Assembly: GCA_005790265.1 (NCBI GenBank)
Contig: SXVE01000226.1
Span: 1-5,876 of the forward strand
Length of the DNA stretch: 5,876 bases
Direction of reading: 5' to 3'
DNA from: Acidobacteriota bacterium
GTDB taxonomy: Bacteria > Acidobacteriota > Blastocatellia > Pyrinomonadales > Pyrinomonadaceae
The number at the start of each line of letters is the position of its first letter. Position 1 is the stretch's first letter. A program made the translations under genes and the position numbers. Positions 1 through 5,738 of the stretch are shown piece by piece. The notes beneath the pieces are model-generated. The model saw only the letters and a list, made by a program, of their open reading frames with translations, searched no databases and had not been told where the DNA came from.

Positions 1-642
1 CATCGTAAAAAAGTTTTGGCGCATTCCGAGTTCGTGAATGCGGCGTTTTTCGCCTGCGTCCAAATCGCGCGCGCCGACGTGCGCGCAGTATTCCGGTTTC
101 AATTTCGGCGCAAAACCTGCGAGATTAACCAATTCATCTTTGCCGTAACCGAGCAAAGCCGCGAGCGGCATTCCGTGAATATTGCCCGAAGGCGAAGTTT
201 CGTGCGTATTAATGTCGGCGTGCGCGTCAAACCAAATCAAACCGATTTCCGTGTTTTGTTCGCGATAAAAAGATGAAATTCCCGAAAAAGTGCTGAGCGC
301 GATTGAATGATCGCCGCCGATAATAACCGGAATTTCGTCGTTTTGCAGAATTTTTTTCACCGCGTCAGCCGCTGTTTTTCCGGCGGCGATCCATTCCGGC
401 AGAAACTTTGGATTTTCGCCGATTTCCGCTTGCCGCAGCGGTTTTTCGATTGCCGCGTCGCCGTAATCTGTAACTTCGTAGCCGAGTTCGGCGATGTGTT
501 CGTGCAAATACCTGCCGCGCATCTTCGCCAATCGAATCGCCGCCGCGCCCAATTCGCTTCCCGTCGAACCCGCGCCGAATCCGATGGGAACGCCCAAAAT
601 ACCGATTTTTTTTCCTTTTCCCGGCTCGTCCGAATAATTCAT
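1..642 (-). CDS. rocF: Arginase (N-terminal 214 codons; continues past the left edge)
   Basis: The reading frame is open from the ATG at 642 to position 1 with no stop. It opens KIGILGVPIGFGAGSTGSELG (about 12-32), the arginase N-terminal pattern. Manganese ligands are His112 in IGGDHSI, then Asp139, His141 and Asp143 in WFDAHADINT. The remaining Asp-x-Asp pair lies beyond the window. TSPSGNIHGMPLA (149-161) carries Ser152 and His156, and Asn145 precedes it; these match arginine-binding and catalytic positions of arginase and argue against agmatinase. Arginase hydrolyses arginine to ornithine and urea in the cytoplasm. An in-frame TAA, the HPr stop, lies 12 bases upstream, and the ATG is the only standard start between it and the conserved core. 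The upstream stretch is AT-rich with no Shine-Dalgarno site. Co-transcription with HPr is likely. About two thirds of a typical 300-residue arginase is visible. Confidence 0.93.
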   Translation of the reverse strand, partial: MNYSDEPGKGKKIGILGVPIGFGAGSTGSELGAAAIRLAKMRGRYLHEHIAELGYEVTDYGDAAIEKPLRQAEIGENPKFLPEWIAAGKTAADAVKKILQNDEIPVIIGGDHSIALSTFSGISSFYREQNTEIGLIWFDAHADINTHETSPSGNIHGMPLAALLGYGKDELVNLAGFAPKLKPEYCAHVGARDLDAGEKRRIHELGMRQNFFTM

Positions 643-654
643 ATAAATAATATT

Positions 655-927
655 TTATAGTTCGCCGAACCCGCTGGCAAAAAGCTCGACGACGGCTTTA
701 ATCGCTGCCTGTTCGTCGGCGCCGTTCACGCTCAAATCTATCTCGGTGCCGCGCGCCGCCGCCAGAGTGAGCACGCTTAAAATTGATTTCGCATCGGCGG
801 AAACCGCACTGTCACGCCGCACAAGCAGAATCCGGCTTTCGTATTTGGCGGCGAGGCGAACGAGCTGCGCGGCGGCGCGCGCGTGCAAACCGAGCGGATT
901 GATGATTTTCAGCTTTGCTTCCGGCAT
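655..927 (-). CDS. ptsH: HPr phosphocarrier protein
   Basis: HPr relays phosphate in the PTS and, when serine-phosphorylated by HprK, acts as a carbon-status signal. The 90-residue protein fits the family (about 85-95). The active site is GLHARAAA, with His15 for phosphorelay and Arg17 beside it; Ala18 replaces the proline found in classical enterobacterial and Bacillus HPr. The regulatory site is DAKSILSV with Ser48, aligning with Ser46 of classical HPr, so HprK upstream has a proper target. The ATG at 927 is 2 bases after the EIIA stop, with no Shine-Dalgarno site, which points to coupled translation. The stop is TAA and the arginase start follows 12 bases later. The presence of both His15 and Ser48 suggests a fully functional HPr and not a regulatory-only Crh-type protein. 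The partner EI is not in the visible sequence. Confidence 0.96.
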   Translation of the reverse strand: MPEAKLKIINPLGLHARAAAQLVRLAAKYESRILLVRRDSAVSADAKSILSVLTLAAARGTEIDLSVNGADEQAAIKAVVELFASGFGEL

Positions 928-929
928 TT

Positions 930-1355
930 TTATTTCGATTTTTGCAGTTCAAACAACGCGCCGGTGCGGTAAATTGATTGTCTGCCCTGCTCTTCCACTT
1001 CTTTCGCCATTTCGCCCAAGCTCATTTCCTTGTTTTGCGAAGCGAGTTTGATGACCATCGGCAAATTGACGCCGGTCACGATTTCTATCTCGTTTTCTTT
1101 GATAAACATCGCGGAAATATTCGTCGGAGTGCCGCCGAACATATCGGTCAAAATCAACACTCCGTTTCCGCTCGAAACTTTTTTGACCGCTCGCGAAATT
1201 TCATTTTTCGCCAGTTCCACATCATCGTGCCAGCCAATGGAAACGGCGGTTAAATGCGGCAGATTGCCGACAATGGTTTCCGCCGCCGCAACCAATTCGT
1301 TCGCCACTTGACCGTGCGAGACGATGACTCCGCCGATTTTTTTTATTTCGCTCAT
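930..1355 (-). CDS. PTS EIIA component, mannose/fructose-sorbose (EIIA-Man) family, stand-alone
   Basis: The 141-residue protein is a single EIIA-Man domain. It begins IGGVIVSHG, where His14 matches the phosphorylated histidine of the family, and has GWHDD at 41-45 and the signature LTDMFGGTPTN (69-79), with Asp71 as the conserved active-site acid. VTGVNLPMV follows at roughly 93-101. EIIA-Man proteins accept phosphate from HPr and normally pass it to EIIB of a sugar permease. Here no EIIB, EIIC or EIID is nearby, so a regulatory role is more likely; this is inference from context. An in-frame ATG at 1400 was rejected as start because a good AGGGGA site precedes the ATG at 1355 and the domain begins a few residues after it. 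The HPr ATG follows the TAA stop after only 2 bases, indicating translational coupling. Confidence 0.93.
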   Translation of the reverse strand: MSEIKKIGGVIVSHGQVANELVAAAETIVGNLPHLTAVSIGWHDDVELAKNEISRAVKKVSSGNGVLILTDMFGGTPTNISAMFIKENEIEIVTGVNLPMVIKLASQNKEMSLGEMAKEVEEQGRQSIYRTGALFELQKSK

Positions 1356-1362
1356 ACAAATT

Positions 1363-1368
1363 TCCCCT
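1363..1368 (-). promoter_or_regulatory. Ribosome binding site that sets the EIIA start
   Basis: AGGGGA stands 7 bases upstream of the ATG at 1355 on the minus strand. It shows that translation begins at the internal Met and not at the in-frame ATG at 1400, which would add 15 residues unlike the family. Confidence 0.75.
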
Positions 1369-1440
1369 GAATTTCCATACTTTAGCGCTGTTTTGAACAA
1401 TCACAAGGTCGCCCGATTACGCATTTTTGCCGGTCAACGA

Positions 1441-1462
1441 TCAGCAAAATTTCTGCAAAATA
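1441..1462 (-). repeat. Adjacent imperfect 11-bp direct repeats in the rapZ-EIIA gap
   Basis: On the minus strand TATTTTGCAGA (1462-1452) is immediately followed by AATTTTGCTGA (1451-1441); 9 of 11 positions agree. One copy per helical turn is the spacing expected for cooperative binding on one DNA face, but the sequence is short and AT-rich. It lies just after the rapZ stop. Confidence 0.3.
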
Positions 1463-1467
1463 CCAAT

Positions 1468-2361
1468 TTATTTCTGCACGTCGCGGTGAACTATGTTTAT
1501 TTCGTATTTTTTCTCTTTCAAGCTTTTTTCCAAACTATTTGCCACCATCACGGAACGATGCCGACCGCCCGTGCAGCCGACGCCGATTGTTAAGTATGAT
1601 TTTCCTTCGCGCTTGTAAAGCGGCAGCAGATAAGCGAGCAAATCGTCGAATCGCCGAATCGTTTCCTGTACTTCGCCTTGATTGGTTAAAAATTCAACCA
1701 CTTTCGCATCGCTTCCCGGCAGATGTTTTAAGTTTTCCTCGAAATACGGATTCGGCAAATGGCGCACGTCAAACAATAAATCAACGTCGCGCGGAACTCC
1801 ATATTTATGACCGAAGCTGACGAGCTGCACATTGAGCGGCGTTCCTTCTTCGTTTTGTCCGAATTTTCGGACGAGCAGACGCCGCAGCGTGTGAACCGTG
1901 TGTTCTGACGTGTCAATAATTAAATCGGCGGTTTCTCGAATTTTTTCGAGCGCGCTTTTTTCGGCGCGAATCGCCGCCAGCAATCCGTCGCCGACATCAG
2001 CCGGATGCGGTCGCCGGGTTTCGGAAAAGCGGCGCTGCAAAACTTCGTCCGACGCTTCAAAAAACACGACGAAAGGAGCGAGTTTTTTTTTGCGCATTTT
2101 CTTCAATTCACCGGGAAACTCCGATAAAAAATGCCGCTCGCGAATGTTGATGACCAGCGCCGCTTTTTCGATGGCGATATTTTTTTCTTCGTTCGGCACC
2201 AGTAAGCGCGCGAATGTCGAGAGCATCGTCAGCGGCAGATTATCAACGCAGAAATATCCTAAGTCCTCAAAAGCATTTGTCGCCGAACTCATTCCCGAAC
2301 CGCTCAAACCGGTAATGATAATAAAATTCGGCGTATTTTTCGCTTGTTTTCCGTTTGGCAT
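1468..2361 (-). CDS. rapZ: RapZ/YvcJ family nucleotide-binding protein with a P-loop Lys-to-Met change
   Basis: This 297-residue protein is a clear RapZ (YvcJ) homologue. It has the P-loop region TGLSGSGMSSA (17-27), then FEDLGYFCVDNLP (31-43), RRFSETRRPHP (110-120), FGHKYGVP (183-190), FDVRHLPNPYF (197-207) and the C-terminal GCTGGRHRSV (262-271) followed by HRD near the end. In E. coli RapZ binds the small RNAs GlmY/GlmZ and glucosamine-6-phosphate and controls GlmS synthesis; in Bacillus YvcJ is a nucleotide-hydrolysing protein. Its exact role here is not shown. The striking oddity is Met24 where the Walker A lysine is expected, encoded by ATG in an otherwise intact motif; the family otherwise reads GKS there. 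The ATG at 2361 is the only plausible start upstream of the P-loop, with no obvious Shine-Dalgarno site. The stop is TAA. Location beside hprK and PTS genes is conserved in many genomes. Confidence 0.95.
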   Translation of the reverse strand: MPNGKQAKNTPNFIIITGLSGSGMSSATNAFEDLGYFCVDNLPLTMLSTFARLLVPNEEKNIAIEKAALVINIRERHFLSEFPGELKKMRKKKLAPFVVFFEASDEVLQRRFSETRRPHPADVGDGLLAAIRAEKSALEKIRETADLIIDTSEHTVHTLRRLLVRKFGQNEEGTPLNVQLVSFGHKYGVPRDVDLLFDVRHLPNPYFEENLKHLPGSDAKVVEFLTNQGEVQETIRRFDDLLAYLLPLYKREGKSYLTIGVGCTGGRHRSVMVANSLEKSLKEKKYEINIVHRDVQK

Positions 2362-2381
2362 AATTTTACGTTCGGCTTTTG

Positions 2382-2409
2382 TTTATAAGTTCTAATCGGC
2401 AGCAGACAA
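2382..2409 (-). promoter_or_regulatory. Possible sigma-70-type promoter for rapZ
   Basis: TTGTCT (2409-2404, 4 of 6) and TATAAA (2387-2382, 5 of 6) are separated by 16 bases on the minus strand in the 83-base hprK-rapZ gap. Transcription would start near 2375, only about a dozen bases before the ATG, giving a very short leader. The -35 overlaps one arm of a GACAA-N8-TTGTC dyad (2422-2405). This is weak evidence on its own; rapZ may simply be read through from hprK. Confidence 0.3.
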
Positions 2410-2444
2410 CGTCCGAATTGTCGTTGAATAATCAATCGTTTTTA

Positions 2445-3401
2445 CTAATTTCCGCCGACTATTTTTGAATGTTTTTCAATCAGCGTTCGCGCTCCGTCGT
2501 AACCGGCGCGGCGCAGCAAATGAACGCGCACCGCAGTTTCGACCAGCGTCGAAAGATTCCTTCCCGAACTGACCGGCAAAACGACTTTCGGCAGTTTGAC
2601 GCCGAAGATTTTTTCTTCCTTCATTTCCAAACCGACGCGTTCGATTTCTTCGACATCGCTCCATTTTTTCAGCTCGACGCACAATTCGATCTGTTTTGAT
2701 TTCCCGACGGCGGAAACGCCGAAAAGATCGCGAATATTCAAAATTCCGAGTCCGCGAATTTCAATATATTCAAACGTCAAATCGGGCGATTGACCTTCCA
2801 AACGCTTGCCGATTTTTCTGATGTTCACCGCGTCGTCCGAAACGAAAAGGTGTCCGCGCGAAATTAAATCGAGCGCGCATTCGGATTTTCCGATGCCCGA
2901 ATCGCCGACGATCAGCACGCCGATGTCATACATTCCGAGCAAAACTCCGTGAATCGTCATTTGCGGCGCGAGCTGTTCCTGCAAAAAATTCGTAACGATG
3001 CCGATGGTTTTTGAGCTGACAAGCGGCGTTTGCAAAATCGGCAGATGTTTTTCGGCAGCGATTTTCAGCAGCTCCGGCGGCGGATTCAAGTTTTTTGTGA
3101 TTAAAATGCAGCAAATCGCCGCGAAATCGAGATGACCGAGCGCTTCGTATTTTTGATTTTCGCTTAAATGCTGCAAATACGAGATTTCGCTTTGTCCGAC
3201 AATTTGAATTCGTCCCGAATGAACATAACGGGAAAATCCCGCGAGCGCCAAACCGAGTTTCTGAATGCGCTCGGATTCGATTTTCTTGCCGCCCAAATCA
3301 TTTTCGCCTGCCAGAACTTTTATTTCCAGTTCGGCAGGCGATTTTTCGATGAATTCGGCAACCGTTAATTGCGGCTTTTCATTTTGTACTTCATTCGGCA
3401 T
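2445..3401 (-). CDS. hprK: HPr kinase/phosphorylase HprK
   Basis: HprK is a bifunctional enzyme that phosphorylates HPr on its regulatory serine and removes that phosphate by phosphorolysis, setting carbon-catabolite signalling. The 318-residue length is normal. The N-terminal domain (about 1-140) is the less conserved DRTGG-like half. The catalytic half contains the conserved His of IHGVLL (His151), the Walker A motif GDSGIGKS (166-173), the acidic pair VSDDAV (Asp189-Asp190), the HprK signature EIRGLGILNI (214-223) and the C-terminal PVSSGRNL (276-283). In that last motif Ser-Ser replaces the common Arg-Pro, while Gly-Arg-Asn is kept. All core catalytic residues that I can check are present, so the enzyme should be active. 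Its substrate HPr is encoded downstream at 655-927 and has a matching serine. The ATG at 3401 is 7 bases after the hpf stop; no clear Shine-Dalgarno site is seen. The stop is TAG. Confidence 0.96.
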   Translation of the reverse strand: MPNEVQNEKPQLTVAEFIEKSPAELEIKVLAGENDLGGKKIESERIQKLGLALAGFSRYVHSGRIQIVGQSEISYLQHLSENQKYEALGHLDFAAICCILITKNLNPPPELLKIAAEKHLPILQTPLVSSKTIGIVTNFLQEQLAPQMTIHGVLLGMYDIGVLIVGDSGIGKSECALDLISRGHLFVSDDAVNIRKIGKRLEGQSPDLTFEYIEIRGLGILNIRDLFGVSAVGKSKQIELCVELKKWSDVEEIERVGLEMKEEKIFGVKLPKVVLPVSSGRNLSTLVETAVRVHLLRRAGYDGARTLIEKHSKIVGGN

Positions 3402-3408
3402 TAAAATT

Positions 3409-3939
3409 CTATGGCTGAATCAAACCGTAGTTTCCGTCCTTGCGCTTGTAAATTACTGATATACGCTCGTTTTCGGCATTCCGAAAAACCAGAAACTGAT
3501 TTTCTTCGACGTCGAGCTGCATCGCCGCTTCTTCGCCGGTCAGCGGCTTGACCGCATAACGGCGGGCGCTGATAATACGCGGCGAAGCCGGCGCGGGCGC
3601 GACGTCATCAGCCGGCGGCGTAACGGCGCTGACTTTTTTCGCGCGATGCGATTTATCAATTACTTTATTTTTTAGTTTGAGCGCCTGTTTTTCGATTTTA
3701 TCAACCGTTTGCGAAAGCGATTGATACATATCGTTAACGCTTGAATTGGCAGTTAAAATATCATTGCGCCACTTAACGATGATTTCCGAACGATGTCTGC
3801 CGCGCTCGACTTCGATGATAACGTGCGCTTTCGCCGGTTTTCCGTCAAACAAATGATTGATGCGGCTGAAGTGTTCTTCGACGTGCGTTTTCAGCGCCGC
3901 CGTTACATCAATATGCCTGCCAGTGTATTCAAATTTCAT
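3409..3939 (-). CDS. hpf: Long-form ribosome hibernation promoting factor HPF
   Basis: This 176-residue protein has two parts. The N-terminal ribosome-binding domain (about 1-100) begins MKFEYTGRHIDVT, carries VERGRHRSEI near 44-53 and ends in a basic helix (about 80-102). After a Pro/Ala-rich linker (about 103-120) comes the C-terminal dimerisation domain (about 121-176), with KPLTGEEAAMQLD, FLVFRNAE and a closing DGNYGLIQP. Having both domains makes it the long form, which by family knowledge dimerises 70S ribosomes into inactive 100S particles in stationary phase or starvation. The length is typical for long HPF (about 170-190). The start is fixed by the GGGGGA site 5 bases upstream. The stop is TAG, and hprK begins 7 bases later, so the two are probably co-transcribed. 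HPF adjacent to rpoN is a widely conserved pairing. Confidence 0.96.
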   Translation of the reverse strand: MKFEYTGRHIDVTAALKTHVEEHFSRINHLFDGKPAKAHVIIEVERGRHRSEIIVKWRNDILTANSSVNDMYQSLSQTVDKIEKQALKLKNKVIDKSHRAKKVSAVTPPADDVAPAPASPRIISARRYAVKPLTGEEAAMQLDVEENQFLVFRNAENERISVIYKRKDGNYGLIQP

Positions 3940-3944
3940 AGAAT

Positions 3945-3950
3945 TCCCCC
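3945..3950 (-). promoter_or_regulatory. Strong ribosome binding site of hpf
   Basis: GGGGGA lies 5 bases upstream of the hpf ATG on the minus strand. It is one of only two clear Shine-Dalgarno sites in the window, and it supports the start at 3939. Confidence 0.7.
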
Positions 3951-4003
3951 AATTGTTAATTAAAAAGATTCCTAAAACTTCCGGTCATCTTTTGTTGTTT
4001 CTT

Positions 4004-4032
4004 AATTTAAGCCAAATCAGCCGTTTGTTCAA
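4004..4032 (-). promoter_or_regulatory. Weak sigma-70-type promoter candidate for hpf
   Basis: On the minus strand TTGAAC (4032-4027, 4 of 6) is followed after 17 bases by TAAATT (4009-4004, 4 of 6), in the rpoN-hpf gap. It would give a leader of roughly 55-60 bases. The spacing is ideal but both hexamers are imperfect in an AT-rich stretch, so it is only a candidate. A separate promoter would make sense because hibernation factors are often induced independently of their neighbours. Confidence 0.3.
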
Positions 4033-4041
4033 AATCCGAAA

Positions 4042-5625
4042 TTAAATAACCGTTTTTCTTTCGCGCGAGCCGGGAATCTGCATTTGGTCGCGATATTTCG
4101 CGACGGTTCGCCGGGATAATTTAACGCCTTCTTTGCTCAGAACTTTGGCGATTTGCTCGTCGGTCAAAGGTTTTTTCGTATCTTCGTCTTCGACCATTTT
4201 CTTAATTCGTAATTTCAGAATGCGCGTCGAGACTTCTTCGCCGTCTTCGTTGAGCATTCCTTCGGAAAAAAAGCGGCGCAGCTCAATCACGCCCTGCGGC
4301 GTGTGCGCGTATTTGCGATTGACGACGCGCGAAATCGTCGAAAGATGCATTCCGATGTCTTCGGCGACATCTTTGAGCATCATCGGCTTGATAAACTGCA
4401 CGCCTTTGTCGAGAAATTCCTGCTGACGATTGACGATACATTCGACGACGCGGTAAATCGTCTGCCGCCGATGTTCGATATTGCGCAGCAAATCAACCGC
4501 CGAACGCACTTTATCCTTGATAAAATCTTTCGTTTCTTTTGATGTGTCGTTTTGGTCTAAAAGCTGATGATACGTCTGACTGATGCGCAGACGCGGACTT
4601 CCGTCGTCGGTAAAATAGATGACGTAATCGTCTTCGACCTTTTCGATATAAACTTCCGGCGAGACGTAAATCGGATCTTCCGACGAATAACTTCTGCCCG
4701 GATACGGATTCAGAATGCGAATTTTGTTGATTTCCTCGTTGAGCGCGTGCAGCTCGACGCCGATTTCTTTCGACAAATGCTGAAGGCGAAAAGGCTGCAA
4801 ATCTTCCAGATGTTCGGCGACGAGCTCCGCCGCTAAACTGGCGCCTTCGCCGTTGACTTCGAGCTGCGCGAGCAGACATTCTTTAACGTTGCGCGCGCCG
4901 CAGCCGACCGGATCGAGCCGCAGCACGACTTGCCGCGCTCTTTCCACCGCTTCCAGCGAACAGCCGCACATCGCGGCGATTTCTTCGTCGGTTGTCGCAA
5001 GTCGTCCGTCTTCGTCCAGATTGCCGATAATGCAGCTTGCGATGGTTTCGAGCTGTTCGCTGATTTGCTGTAAATTAAGCTGCCATTCGAGATGCTCGAT
5101 CAGCGACGGCGAATGCGAAAGAAACTGGTCGAAACTCGGCGCGTCTTCTTTAAATTCAAATTCCTGCGTTTTGTAGCCGGGATCGAGATAATCCTGAAAT
5201 TCTCTGCCGTAGTCTATTTCTTCAAATGAATCGGATTTTTCGGTCGAAAAATTATCGTCGTCAGTTTCAAAATCCGACGTTGCCTTTTCGTCAAAATTAT
5301 TTTCCGCCGCTCTTTCCGTCGTTTCCGCCGTTTTGACGCTGAAACTGTTGTCTCCTTCGCTCCATAAATCACTTTCGGATTCGCTTCTGTTATTTTCGTA
5401 AGCATCCGCCTGACCGTCGGCGTTTTGGTCGAGAATGTTGTCGGATATTTCCTTGATTTCGTCGTTCGGCAAAACTTCTTCTAAAATCGGATTGGAAACC
5501 AGCTCCTGCTGAACCAGCTCGCTCAGTTCCATTGAGGTCATCTGCAGCATTTCGATTCTCTGCCGCAGTTGCGGCGTCAGAACCATTCCCTGTTTTAGAG
5601 TCGTCTGAAGTCTTAGAGATGACAT
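4042..5625 (-). CDS. rpoN: RNA polymerase sigma-54 factor RpoN
   Basis: This 527-residue protein has the full sigma-54 layout. Region I (about 1-50) is the Gln/Leu-rich activator-interacting segment, with VLTPQLRQRIEMLQM and ending SNPILEE. Region II (about 51-165) is an unusually long acidic Ser/Asn-rich linker. The core-binding domain (about 170-300) carries the GNLDEDG signature (201-207) and DPVGCGARN (238-246). A helix-turn-helix lies at about 416-439 (LKDVAEDIGMHLSTISRVVN). The RpoN box SRRTVAKYR at 504-512 contacts the -24 element and is intact. The family is usually around 430-500 residues, and the extra length is in region II. RpoN directs transcription from -24/-12 promoters and needs AAA+ activators; none is encoded here. 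The ATG at 5625 is chosen because region I begins right after it; no Shine-Dalgarno site is seen. The stop is TAA. A 102-base gap separates it from hpf. Confidence 0.97.
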   Translation of the reverse strand: MSSLRLQTTLKQGMVLTPQLRQRIEMLQMTSMELSELVQQELVSNPILEEVLPNDEIKEISDNILDQNADGQADAYENNRSESESDLWSEGDNSFSVKTAETTERAAENNFDEKATSDFETDDDNFSTEKSDSFEEIDYGREFQDYLDPGYKTQEFEFKEDAPSFDQFLSHSPSLIEHLEWQLNLQQISEQLETIASCIIGNLDEDGRLATTDEEIAAMCGCSLEAVERARQVVLRLDPVGCGARNVKECLLAQLEVNGEGASLAAELVAEHLEDLQPFRLQHLSKEIGVELHALNEEINKIRILNPYPGRSYSSEDPIYVSPEVYIEKVEDDYVIYFTDDGSPRLRISQTYHQLLDQNDTSKETKDFIKDKVRSAVDLLRNIEHRRQTIYRVVECIVNRQQEFLDKGVQFIKPMMLKDVAEDIGMHLSTISRVVNRKYAHTPQGVIELRRFFSEGMLNEDGEEVSTRILKLRIKKMVEDEDTKKPLTDEQIAKVLSKEGVKLSRRTVAKYRDQMQIPGSRERKTVI

Positions 5626-5697
5626 ATTTTCGGTTCGGCTAAACTTTGTTCGTTATTCTTTCTAATTTTCTATTTGGTTTCCCAAAAGTTTTATAAA

Positions 5698-5727
5698 ATT
5701 ATACCCGATTTTCCGCGAAAATGTGAA
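5698..5727 (-). promoter_or_regulatory. Sigma-70-type promoter candidate for rpoN
   Basis: Reading the minus strand, TTCACA (5727-5722, 5 of 6 to the -35 consensus) is followed after 18 bases by a perfect TATAAT (5703-5698). The predicted transcript would start near 5691, leaving a leader of about 65 bases before the rpoN ATG. It lies in the gap between lptB and rpoN and points the right way. This is the best promoter match in the window and suggests that rpoN and the genes after it can be transcribed separately from the lpt genes. The call assumes a housekeeping factor with standard consensus. Confidence 0.6.
5708..5722. promoter_or_regulatory. Perfect 6-bp dyad within the rpoN promoter spacer (possible operator)
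   Basis: ATTTTC and GAAAAT flank a 3-base CGC/GCG centre, forming a 15-bp perfect inverted repeat that sits almost exactly between the -35 and -10 elements. A protein bound here would block RNA polymerase. The half-sites are AT-rich and short, so chance is possible, and no regulator is identified. Confidence 0.35.
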
Positions 5728-5738
5728 AAACCAAACGG

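Noticed and set aside
16..660. Plus-strand open frames at 16-276 and 307-660
   Set aside because: They are antisense to the arginase, whose conserved metal-binding motifs fix the coding strand; their translations resemble no known family.
1356..1400. N-terminal extension of EIIA to an in-frame ATG at 1400
   Set aside because: The extra 15 residues are unlike EIIA-Man proteins, and a good AGGGGA site sits 7 bases before the ATG at 1355.
1379..1406. TTGTGA-16-TAAAGT as a promoter for EIIA
   Set aside because: Both hexamers match only 4 of 6 and the spacing is short; too weak to call, though it is in the right place.
1324..2395. Plus-strand open frames opposite rapZ, including a 165-residue one at 1898-2395
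   Set aside because: Antisense shadows of rapZ arising from its codon bias; the minus-strand frame has strong family motifs.
3996..4014. Possible sigma-54 promoter TTTGGC upstream of hpf
   Set aside because: The -24 element looks right, but 10 bases after GG the sequence is GA instead of the required GC. The other gaps also have no GG-N10-GC match with flanking consensus.
4511..4879. A 122-residue minus-strand frame inside rpoN
   Set aside because: Out of frame with rpoN, Arg/Ala-rich and low complexity, as expected from frame-shifted reading of a GC-biased gene.
5691..5738. Terminator after lptB
   Set aside because: There are inverted repeats (TTTGGTTT with AAACCAAA about 50 bases apart, and an AT palindrome TTTTATAAAA) but no compact GC stem followed by a T-run.
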